Positions 26,146-33,613 of a stretch of 35,165 bases of DNA are shown here, one piece after another. The number at the start of each line of letters is the position of its first letter. The stretch's first letter is position 1. Position numbers and translations under genes: made by a program. This DNA is from Planctomycetota bacterium (GTDB lineage Bacteria > Planctomycetota > UBA11346): positions 1 through 35,165 of the forward strand of contig JANWWU010000074.1 of assembly GCA_025055595.1 (NCBI GenBank), in the 5' to 3' direction. The notes under the pieces were generated by a model. The model was not told the DNA's origin. It saw nothing but the letters and a program-made list of their open reading frames with translations, and did no database searches.

Positions 26146-26410
26146 GGAGCGCCCTCGCCCGGCAGCGGTCGCCATGCGCTACGACGAGGCGCGCGATCGT
26201 GCGCCGCGCGTCGTCGCCAAGGGGCAAGGCGAGGTCGCTGAGCGCATCCTCGCCATGGCCCGTGAGTACGGCATTCCCCTGCATGAGGATCGCGATCTCG
26301 TGCGCCTGCTGCTTGTCCTCGATCTCGGTGTCGAGATCCCGCCCCATCTCTACCGCGCGCTGGCGGAGGTGCTGGCGCATGTCTATCGCGTCAACGGACG
26401 CAAGCGCTGA
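26138..26410 (+). CDS. FlhB C-terminal domain homologue (FlhX/YlqH type)
   Basis: A 90-aa protein matching the cytosolic domain of FlhB after the cleavage site: AMRYDEARDRAPRVVAKGQG, ILAMAREYGIPLHED, LVRLLLVLDLGVEIPPHLYRALAEVLAHVY. The NPTH autocleavage motif and all membrane helices are absent. Such stand-alone proteins (FlhX, YlqH) occur beside fliK and can stand in for FlhB's C-part in export-specificity switching. It overlaps fliK by 8 nt, and recG starts inside its last 32 bases. Position next to fliK supports a role in the hook-length switch. Confidence 0.9.
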   Translation: MPEERPRPAAVAMRYDEARDRAPRVVAKGQGEVAERILAMAREYGIPLHEDRDLVRLLLVLDLGVEIPPHLYRALAEVLAHVYRVNGRKR

Positions 26411-28388
26411 GTGGCAGGGGTTCGCTCTCAGCGCGCGGCAGCGGGCCTGCTTGCAGGCCGCTGGCTATCGCGGCCCGCTGGCCGTGCTGCTGCAAGCCCC
26501 GCAGCTGCTGCCGCCGCTGCCGCCATGGAGCCGCGAGGGACCGCTGCCGCGTGCGGCGCTCGTGCGTGTGCGCGGTCGAATCGTGCAGGTGCAGCTCGGC
26601 TACCTGCCGCGCGCAGGTCGGACGGTGATCCTGGTCTGCGAGCGGGCCGATCAGCTGCGCTTCCGAGTGCGCTTCTTCCGCGCTGCGTACCTGGCGCGCC
26701 GGTTTCGCGTCGGCTCCTGGCACGACTTCGTCGGGCGCAGTGACGCGCGGCAGGCGAATCTGCTCAATCATCCGCGCTGGACGCCCTGCGAGCAGGGACT
26801 GCAGACGCCGTTTCCGGACGAGGCCGCGCTGCGTCTTCAGTGGGATGTGCCGGCCGGCTTCTCGCAGCGCTCCTGGCAAGCGCTGCTCGATGCCTGCCTC
26901 GCTCAGCCGCCAGCCGATCCGCTCGGCGAGCTCTCCACTTCGGCCTGGCGAACGGCGCTGCATGAGCTGCACCGTGGCAGCGATGCCGAGCGCTGGGAGA
27001 GCGCGCGCCGCGCCGTAGCCTGGCGCGAGGCCCTGGCGATGGCGGCGCTGCTTTCGGCGCGGCGTCGGCAGGCCTTCCGCCCGCCATGGCCGTGGTCGGA
27101 CGATCTGCATCGCCGCATCCTCGAGCGCTTGCCGTTTTCGCTGACGGAGGGCCAGGCCAGCGCCTTGGCCGAGATCCGCGCTGGCCTGACGGCGCCCGTG
27201 GCCGATGCCCGAGTGCTCGCGGGCGATGTCGGCAGCGGCAAGACGGCCCTCGCGCTCGCGGCATCGCTCGCGGTCATCGCCGGCGGCGGCCAGGTGGTGT
27301 GGATGGTGCCGACGGCGGTGCTGGCCGCCCAGCATGGCGCATGCGTCTCGCGCTGCCTGGCCGGCAGCGGCACGCAGTGGGCGGTGTTGACGGGCGCGAC
27401 CCCACGCGAGGAGCGCGCCCGCATCATCGCGGAGGCCCTTGCTGGCCGCCTCGATCTGTTGATCGGCACCCAGGCCGTGCTCGAGCCGGATGTGCAGTTC
27501 GCGCGCCTGCGCTTCGTCGTCATCGACGAACAGCAGCGCTTCGGCACCGCGCAGCGCGCCGCCTTGATGGCGAAAGCGGCTCCCGGCATCGCAGACTTGC
27601 TGTTGACGACGGCGACCCCGATACCGCGTACGCTGGCGCTGACGGTCTACGGGGATCTGGCGATCACCCGCATCGCCGGCCGGCCGCCGGGACAGCGCGG
27701 AGCGACGGTGGAGCTGCGGTCCTTTGCCGGCTGGTCGGAGATCGGTGATGAGATCGCCGCGGCGTCCGGTCCATGTTTCGTCGTCTGCCCGCGCATCGCG
27801 ACCAGGGACGATGGCGAGCTCGAGCCGATGCTGTCGGTCGCCGAAGCCGTGCGCGCCCTGCGCCGCCGCTTCCCGGGCCTGGTCCGCGAGCTGACCAGCG
27901 CCGTGTCGGAGTCGGAGAAGGGCGAGATCCTGGCGCAGCTCGCCAGCGGGCGTCTGCGCTGCGTAGTGGCGACGACGGTGATCGAGGTCGGCATCGATAT
28001 ACCGGTGGCCGAACTCGTGATCGTGCTCGAGGCGCAGCGCTTCGGTCTGAGCAGCTTGCATCAGCTGCGCGGGCGGGTCGGTCGCGGCGAGCGGCCGGGG
28101 CGCTGCCTCCTCTATGTGCGGGGGGAGGCTCGCCGCCTCGCGCCGGTTCTGGACCCCGCCGCTGATGGCTTGGCGATCGCCGAGGCCGATCTCCGCGAGC
28201 GCGGCGCCGGCGAACTGCTCGGCCTGGCGCAGCACGGCCCGTGGCGGCTGCGCGCGCTCGATCTCGCACGCGATCTCGATCTGCTGCAAGAGGCGCATGC
28301 GCGCGTGCGCGGCGGTTGGCGTGCGCCGCCAGCGCTGCTCGCGTGCTATGCTGCGGGTTGGCGCACGGCGAGCCTCGCCGGCGGATAG
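26379..28388 (+). CDS. recG: ATP-dependent DNA helicase RecG
   Basis: Branch-migrating helicase that remodels stalled replication forks and Holliday junctions. The 669-aa protein has an N-terminal wedge/OB region (about 60-170), Walker A in LAGDVGSGKTALALA (about 281-293), motif II VVIDEQQRFGTAQR (about 379-391), motif III TATPIPRTLALTVYGDL, motif V-VI VATTVIEVGIDIP and LHQLRGRVGRGERPG, and a TRG-like segment LRERGAGELLGLAQHG. Motif II has DEQQ where RecG usually has DEQH. I start it at the ATG at 26379: GGAGGT at 26365-26370 is 8 nt upstream, the best ribosome site in the window, although this start overlaps the FlhB-like gene. It ends 7 bases from a convergent kinase gene. Confidence 0.9.
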   Translation: MSIASTDASAEWQGFALSARQRACLQAAGYRGPLAVLLQAPQLLPPLPPWSREGPLPRAALVRVRGRIVQVQLGYLPRAGRTVILVCERADQLRFRVRFFRAAYLARRFRVGSWHDFVGRSDARQANLLNHPRWTPCEQGLQTPFPDEAALRLQWDVPAGFSQRSWQALLDACLAQPPADPLGELSTSAWRTALHELHRGSDAERWESARRAVAWREALAMAALLSARRRQAFRPPWPWSDDLHRRILERLPFSLTEGQASALAEIRAGLTAPVADARVLAGDVGSGKTALALAASLAVIAGGGQVVWMVPTAVLAAQHGACVSRCLAGSGTQWAVLTGATPREERARIIAEALAGRLDLLIGTQAVLEPDVQFARLRFVVIDEQQRFGTAQRAALMAKAAPGIADLLLTTATPIPRTLALTVYGDLAITRIAGRPPGQRGATVELRSFAGWSEIGDEIAAASGPCFVVCPRIATRDDGELEPMLSVAEAVRALRRRFPGLVRELTSAVSESEKGEILAQLASGRLRCVVATTVIEVGIDIPVAELVIVLEAQRFGLSSLHQLRGRVGRGERPGRCLLYVRGEARRLAPVLDPAADGLAIAEADLRERGAGELLGLAQHGPWRLRALDLARDLDLLQEAHARVRGGWRAPPALLACYAAGWRTASLAGG

Positions 28389-28395
28389 CGCGGCT

Positions 28396-30036
28396 TCACC
28401 ATGCGAAGAGCAGCAGGTAAGCACAGAGCGCGAGCACCGCTGCCGCCAGGACCAGCCAGGGGATGAGGCCGATGCTCAGCGGCTGATGCGGGTCTTCATC
28501 GAAGACCTTGCTGCGTTCCCGACGCTCGGTGACCGGTTGCGCGGGAGCGCTGGGCGCTGCGGCCTGAGAGGGATGCTGCAGCTCGCCGCTCGCAGAGGGC
28601 GCTGGTGACGGTCTTTGGTCGGGCGCCGACACAGGCGTGGCCGGAACGGTCGCCGTGCGCAGCGGTTCGGTCGGCACGCTGGTCGGGGCCGGCGCCGGCG
28701 GCTCGGGGCTGCGCTGCTCCGGCGCTGCGGCCCGCGCGACGCGCTGGGTATCGCTGCGCACGATGCGTTCGGTCGGCGCCGCAGCCGCCGCTTCGTTGGC
28801 GTTGTTCGGACGGGCGATACGCTCGGTGCCCGCTGCGCGCACGAACCGTTCGGTGCCACCGCTTTTGCGTGGCACCTTGTTGCTGAGCACCAACGGCTTG
28901 CGCAACAAGCGCATGCCGCCGGCATTTTTCGCGCCGGCCTGTTCCAAGGCGTCGTCGATGGCGGCGATCATCGCTTCGAAGGAGCGGAAGCGCTCATCGA
29001 CGCCCTTCGCCATGCCCGTCATGATCAGGCGGCGGGTCGCCTCGGTCAGCGCCGGCACGCGCGCGCCGGGGTCTGGCACCGGTTCTGTCAGGTGCGCGCT
29101 CATGATCGCGCCGGGGCTGGAGCCGGTGAACGGCGTCGCTCCGGTCAGCAGGTGATACAGCGTGGCCGACAGCCCGTAGATGTCGCTGCGGCAATCCAGA
29201 TTCTCGCCGCGCACCTGCTCGGGGCTCATGTAGAGCGGTGTGCCGATCGTCATCCCGGTCTGAGTCAGCCGCTCGTCGGCGTTGTCGCCCTTGACCAGAC
29301 CGAAGTCGATCAGCTTCGCCTGGTCGTCGTCAGGGAAGAGATTGCCCGGATCGCTGCGACTGCGGATGATCAGGATGTTCTCCGGCTTGATGTCGCGGTG
29401 GACGAGATGCGCCGTGTTCCAGACATGGGCGAGGCCCTCGGCGATCTGCCGGATGATGCGCAGCGAATAGACCTCGGGCAGGACATGGTAATCGCGCAGC
29501 AAGTGCATCAGGTTCGGGCCATCGATGTACTCCATCGCCAGCCAGCAGTGACCATCGCAGGCGCCGCAGACGCCGCTGTCGTAGATGGCGGCGATGTTCG
29601 GATGGTGCACGCGCCGCAGGGCCTCCACCTCGCGACGAAAACGACCGATGAAGCTGTGATCGACCGCCAAGCGCGCGTTGATCGTCTTGAGAGCGACCCG
29701 CTGCCCGGTGCTGCCGTGCTCGGCCAAGTACACCGTACCCATGCCGCCGCTGCCGAGCTTGCGCAGCAGCAGGTAGTCGGGGAAGAAGGTCTGCTGCTGG
29801 AGGATCTCGTCGAGTTCGGCCGCTTGCTCCCGAGTCAGCACTTGCAGGTCGACGAGGAAGCGGCCGACGCTGAGATGATCGTGATTGCCGGACAACGCGG
29901 CTGCCTGGGCCCGTTCGATCTGGTGGGCGACTGCCCAGCCATTGGCGAGGATGATCGGGGTCGCTGCCGCGAGGCGCTGACCGAGCGAAGCTCGCCGCTG
30001 TCCCTGCCCGGCAGCTGTCTGGTCCGTCCCTGTCAT
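28396..30036 (-). CDS. tail-anchored Ser/Thr protein kinase
   Basis: Eukaryotic-type kinase of 546 aa. Residues 1-85 are an N-terminal region; 88-365 the kinase domain with GSGGMG (95-100), VALK Lys117, HRDIKPEN (213-220), DFG (244-246) and SPE (271-273). Residues 380-520 form a Pro/Ala/Thr-rich linker, and 522-546 a C-terminal membrane helix IPWLVLAAAVLALCAYLLL ending the protein, so the kinase is held on the inner face with almost nothing outside. The linker carries four T-[EQ]-R-[FIV]-[VA]-R motifs (395-435). CGACDGHC at 157-164 sits in the N-lobe. The ATG at 30036 is 8 nt after TATGCT. Divergent from the Opp genes; substrate unknown. Confidence 0.88.
   Translation of the reverse strand: MTGTDQTAAGQGQRRASLGQRLAAATPIILANGWAVAHQIERAQAAALSGNHDHLSVGRFLVDLQVLTREQAAELDEILQQQTFFPDYLLLRKLGSGGMGTVYLAEHGSTGQRVALKTINARLAVDHSFIGRFRREVEALRRVHHPNIAAIYDSGVCGACDGHCWLAMEYIDGPNLMHLLRDYHVLPEVYSLRIIRQIAEGLAHVWNTAHLVHRDIKPENILIIRSRSDPGNLFPDDDQAKLIDFGLVKGDNADERLTQTGMTIGTPLYMSPEQVRGENLDCRSDIYGLSATLYHLLTGATPFTGSSPGAIMSAHLTEPVPDPGARVPALTEATRRLIMTGMAKGVDERFRSFEAMIAAIDDALEQAGAKNAGGMRLLRKPLVLSNKVPRKSGGTERFVRAAGTERIARPNNANEAAAAAPTERIVRSDTQRVARAAAPEQRSPEPPAPAPTSVPTEPLRTATVPATPVSAPDQRPSPAPSASGELQHPSQAAAPSAPAQPVTERRERSKVFDEDPHQPLSIGLIPWLVLAAAVLALCAYLLLFAW
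28732..28854 (-). repeat. four T-[EQ]-R-x-x-R motifs in the kinase linker
   Basis: TERFVR (395-400), TERIAR (404-409), TERIVR (422-427) and TQRVAR (430-435) of the kinase. The spacers between them are Ala/Asn-rich and not conserved, so the hexamer is the kept unit. Each offers a Thr flanked by Arg. Confidence 0.7.
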
Positions 30037-30044
30037 CGATTGCC

Positions 30045-30074
30045 AGCATATCATCGGCTGTCGCAAGCTCGCAA
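30045..30074 (-). promoter_or_regulatory. candidate promoter of the kinase gene
   Basis: On the minus strand TTGCGA (30074-30069), 18-nt spacer, TATGCT (30050-30045), then 8 nt to the ATG. TCGCAA occurs twice at 30061-30066 and 30069-30074 as an 8-nt spaced direct repeat. The transcript would have almost no leader. Confidence 0.45.
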
Positions 30075-30139
30075 GCAGAAAGCAGCGCTCTCCCCGCACC
30101 TGGCTTCCCTCGCGGTTTTTTCGCTCAGGGTAGCGTGCC

Positions 30140-32134
30140 ATGTCCAGGGCGGTGCCCATCCTGCTCATTGTCGTCGCCTGCCTGCTCGTGCTGCAGATCA
30201 TCGACCGCTGGCGCGAACCGCAGCAGCTGCGCGCCGTCTACGAAGCCAGCCAGCGCGCGGCCGCCGCCAGCGAGCGCGTCGCGGGCGAGCTCGCCGCCTT
30301 GCGATTGGCGCTCCAGGAGCGTCCGGTCCCACTGCCGGCGCGCGGCCGCGAAGAGCCTTCGTCGGGCGTGCGCGATGGCCGTCCGCGGCTCGGCGTCAAT
30401 TTCCTGCTGCCGTACGATCGCAGCCATCTGCGCCCCGAGCTGATCGGCGGGACCTGGCGCACCTTCAACGCCACGCCGAAGGGCTTCAATCCCCTGCTCG
30501 ACAACAGCGCCGACGCCGGGATTGCTCATGACCTCGTCAATGACACGCTCTGCATGCGGCACCCCGCCACGCCGGACCGCTGGAGCGCGTGTCTGGCCGA
30601 AGCGGTGATCATCAGCGACGATTGGAAGACCTACACCTTCAAGATCCGTCCCGGCATCTTCTGGCAGCGACCGGTGCAGGCAGCGCTCCCGGGCCTGGAG
30701 TGGCTCGATCGCGATGTCCCACTGACGGCGAACGATTTCGCCTTCACGCTGGAGCTGATCCGGCGTCCCGAAGTCGAGTGCACGGCGCTCAAGAGCTACT
30801 ACCAGGATCTGGCCTCGGTCGAGACCCCTGATGACCTGACGCTGGTGCTGCGCTGGCAGCGCAAGGTTTATACCAGCTTGTCGGCGAGCCTCGGCTTGGC
30901 GCCGCTGCCGCGTCACATCTATGGCCGTCACCGCGACGGCTCGCCGATCGCCGCCGAGCAGCTCGGCGTCGTGTTCAATCAGCATTGGTTCGATGAGCTG
31001 GGCGGCATCGTCGGCGTCGGCGCCTACATCCTGGAGCGCAACGAGCCGGACCGTCTGGTGCGTTTCCGGCGCAACCCCCGGCACTGGGGCGCTGGCTACC
31101 ATTTCGCGGCCATCGAATGGGACGCGGAAGTCAAGCTGCCGGACCCGCAGCTGGTCGCTTTCAAGCGCGGCCAAGTCCACACCCACGGTCTGACGCCGGC
31201 GCAGTTCAAGAGCCAGGTGATCGATCGCGGCGAGCCGCGCTTCGCCGCTCCCGATCCCCAGGATGCCCATGCCGGGCGGCGCGGCGAGTTCGGCTGGGAG
31301 AAGGTGGTCTCTCACAGCTATTCCTACATCGGCTGGAACCTGCGCCGCCCGCTGCTCGCCGACAAGCGCGTGCGCCAGGCCCTGGCGCATGCCTTCCCCA
31401 AGGAGCGCATCCTGGCCGATGTATGGTTCGGTTTGGGCAGGCCGCAGCGCGGGCCGGTGCATATCGACAGCCCCTACTTCGATCCCAGCATCCCCGACTT
31501 TCCCTACGACCTCGCGCGAGCGCGGCAGCTGCTGACCGAGGCCGGATGGGCGGACAGCGATCGCGATGGCTGGCTGGATCGCGATCTTGGACAGGGACGC
31601 GTGCCGCTGCGCATCGTGATCAAATCGCACGCCAACAACCCGACATGGGACAGCGCCCTGCTGATCTACCGCGACGAGCTGCGCGCGCTCGGCATCGACC
31701 TGCGCGTCGAGACCTACGAGTGGAAGGAGATGCTGCGCATCCTCGAGCAGAAGGACTTCGATGCCGTGGTCGGCGGCTGGCAGCTCGGCGATCTCGAACC
31801 CGACTTCATGCAGCTGTGGCACAGCTCGACGATCGACCAGCCGCGCAGCTCGAATCACGTCGGATTCGCGCATCCGCGCGTCGACGAGCTCGCCGAGCGC
31901 TTGCGCGAGGCCTTCACGCCAGAGGAACGAGCGCCGATCATCCGCGAAATCCAACGCCTCATCGCCGAAGAGCAGCCCTATCTGTTCGTGCGCGCTGGCG
32001 GCGGCGTGTTCGTCTGGCAGAACCGCGGCCCGTATCAGCCGGAACGCTGGCTGGCGGGGGTGACGGAGGGCCTCGATCGCTACCATCCGTTCTTCAACCG
32101 CACGCCGCTCTTGTGGCACTTCGTCCGCGAGTAA
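30140..32134 (+). CDS. peptide/opine-type ABC transporter substrate-binding protein
   Basis: Extracytoplasmic solute receptor of the SBP_bac_5 (OppA/DppA) family, 664 aa. Residues 4-20 (VPILLIVVACLLVLQII) form an uncleaved-looking N-terminal anchor without a lipobox, followed by a coiled-coil-like segment (30-65), so it seems held to the membrane by a stalk. The binding domain (about 90-650) has FNATPKGFNPLLDNSAD, CLAEAVIISDDWKTYTFKIRPGIFW, AYILERNEPDRLVRFRRNP, and KRVRQALAHAFPKERIL, all family features. CAGGGT 8 nt before the ATG can serve as ribosome site. Three bases separate it from the permease gene. Substrate cannot be read from the sequence. Confidence 0.88.
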   Translation: MSRAVPILLIVVACLLVLQIIDRWREPQQLRAVYEASQRAAAASERVAGELAALRLALQERPVPLPARGREEPSSGVRDGRPRLGVNFLLPYDRSHLRPELIGGTWRTFNATPKGFNPLLDNSADAGIAHDLVNDTLCMRHPATPDRWSACLAEAVIISDDWKTYTFKIRPGIFWQRPVQAALPGLEWLDRDVPLTANDFAFTLELIRRPEVECTALKSYYQDLASVETPDDLTLVLRWQRKVYTSLSASLGLAPLPRHIYGRHRDGSPIAAEQLGVVFNQHWFDELGGIVGVGAYILERNEPDRLVRFRRNPRHWGAGYHFAAIEWDAEVKLPDPQLVAFKRGQVHTHGLTPAQFKSQVIDRGEPRFAAPDPQDAHAGRRGEFGWEKVVSHSYSYIGWNLRRPLLADKRVRQALAHAFPKERILADVWFGLGRPQRGPVHIDSPYFDPSIPDFPYDLARARQLLTEAGWADSDRDGWLDRDLGQGRVPLRIVIKSHANNPTWDSALLIYRDELRALGIDLRVETYEWKEMLRILEQKDFDAVVGGWQLGDLEPDFMQLWHSSTIDQPRSSNHVGFAHPRVDELAERLREAFTPEERAPIIREIQRLIAEEQPYLFVRAGGGVFVWQNRGPYQPERWLAGVTEGLDRYHPFFNRTPLLWHFVRE

Positions 32135-32137
32135 GGG

Positions 32138-33613
32138 ATGTGGGCCTACATTCTGCGGCGGGCGCTGTGGATGGTGCCGACCTTCTTCGGCATCTTGCTC
32201 ATCAACTTCGCCGTGCTGCGTTTGCAAGGCCTGTCGCTCGCCGACCAGCTGCTCGACAGCCAGCGCGGCGGCGATGCCGAGCGCCGGGTGCAGGCCGCGG
32301 ATGCAGCGATCGAGACGCATCTGGCGCGTTTTCGTCGCACCGGCAACGATCTGCCGGCGCTGATCAACCTGCGCGGCTTCTTGACGACGGAGGACCTGTT
32401 GGCGCAGCTGGCAGCCTGCGAACGCCGCCCGGGGTACGATGAGACGGCGCGCGCGCGCGCCGAGATCGAGCTGTGGCTGCTCGGTCCGCTGGTCGTCGAA
32501 CCCTTGTCTGCGATCCTCGCCGACGAGCGGCTGGCGCGCTGGCATGGACCGGCGAGCCAGGCGCTGTCCCTTGCGGCGTATCGCCCGCTACTGGTCGAGG
32601 ACCTCGATCGGCTGTCGGTCGCCGAGCAGTCGCGGCTGCGCGCGCGCAATGAACGGCTGAAGCAGCTGCGCATCCATCACCGCAATACGGCCGAGCATGG
32701 TTTCGTCACCGACGATCCGCAGGCGGAGCGCAAGCGCCAGGAGCTGCTCGCCCTCCTGCGCGAAGACGGCAGCGAGTTCGCCCGCCGTTGGCGGCGCTGG
32801 ACGGCGCTCCTGCTCGAGACCGGATTCTGCGATTTTCTGAGCAAGCTATGCACCGGCCGCCTCTACTCCGAGACGCGGCGCGCCTACGCCTTCGCCGTCA
32901 TCGCCGAGCGCTGGTCGGTGACGGCCTGGCTCAATGCGCTGGCGATCCTCATCGCCTGGGCGGTGTCGATCCCGCTCGGCGTCTGGTCGGCGCGTCATGC
33001 CGGCACGCTCGGCGATCGCGCCGTCACGGTCCTGCTGTTCAGCCTCTGGTCGATCCCTTCGTTCTTCGTCGCCACCCTGCTGCTGCATCACCTCTGCACG
33101 CCGACGAGCGACGGCGCGGCGTGGTTCCCCAACCGCGGGCTCTCCAGCCCCGATCACCTCTGGCTGTCGACGCCGGCCTACGTCCTCGACCTCGCGTGGC
33201 ATGCGGCGTTGCCGCTGCTGTGCCTGACCTATGGCTCCTTCACCGCGCTGAGCAGGTACCTGCGGGCCAATGTGCTGGAGCAGCTGCACAGCGATTATGT
33301 GCGGACGGCGCGCGCGAAAGGCCTCGATGAGCGCGCCGTCGTGTGGCGGCATGCCGCCCCCAACAGCATGATCACGATGATCACGCTCGGCTCCGGCCTG
33401 CTCGCTGAGCTCTTCGGCGGCTTCGTCTTCGTCGAATATGTCTTCTCGATTCCCGGTCTCGGCACCCTGATGCTCGAGGCGGCACGCCAGCATGACGCGC
33501 CTCTGCTGATGGCCTCGACGGTGATCTCCGTGCTGCTGCTGCTGCTTGGCATTCTGATCGCCGATATCCTGTATGCCGTCGTCGATCCACGGATCCGCAC
33601 GCGCTATGGATGA
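32138..33613 (+). CDS. Opp/DppB-type ABC permease with large insert
   Basis: Inner-membrane permease of the OppB family. The first helix MWAYILRRALWMVPTFFGILLINF and the C-terminal five helices (from SVTAWLNALAILIAWAVSIP) are typical, with the EAA loop near YVRTARAKGLDERAVVWRHAAPNS and FVFVEYVFSIPGLGTLML. At 491 aa it is about 180 aa longer than OppB (about 306). The surplus lies between helices 1 and 2 (about residues 32-255), a soluble, charged, helix-rich domain with no similarity I recognise, which should face the periplasmic side. It overlaps the second permease gene by 8 nt (ATGGATGA). Confidence 0.88.
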   Translation: MWAYILRRALWMVPTFFGILLINFAVLRLQGLSLADQLLDSQRGGDAERRVQAADAAIETHLARFRRTGNDLPALINLRGFLTTEDLLAQLAACERRPGYDETARARAEIELWLLGPLVVEPLSAILADERLARWHGPASQALSLAAYRPLLVEDLDRLSVAEQSRLRARNERLKQLRIHHRNTAEHGFVTDDPQAERKRQELLALLREDGSEFARRWRRWTALLLETGFCDFLSKLCTGRLYSETRRAYAFAVIAERWSVTAWLNALAILIAWAVSIPLGVWSARHAGTLGDRAVTVLLFSLWSIPSFFVATLLLHHLCTPTSDGAAWFPNRGLSSPDHLWLSTPAYVLDLAWHAALPLLCLTYGSFTALSRYLRANVLEQLHSDYVRTARAKGLDERAVVWRHAAPNSMITMITLGSGLLAELFGGFVFVEYVFSIPGLGTLMLEAARQHDAPLLMASTVISVLLLLLGILIADILYAVVDPRIRTRYG

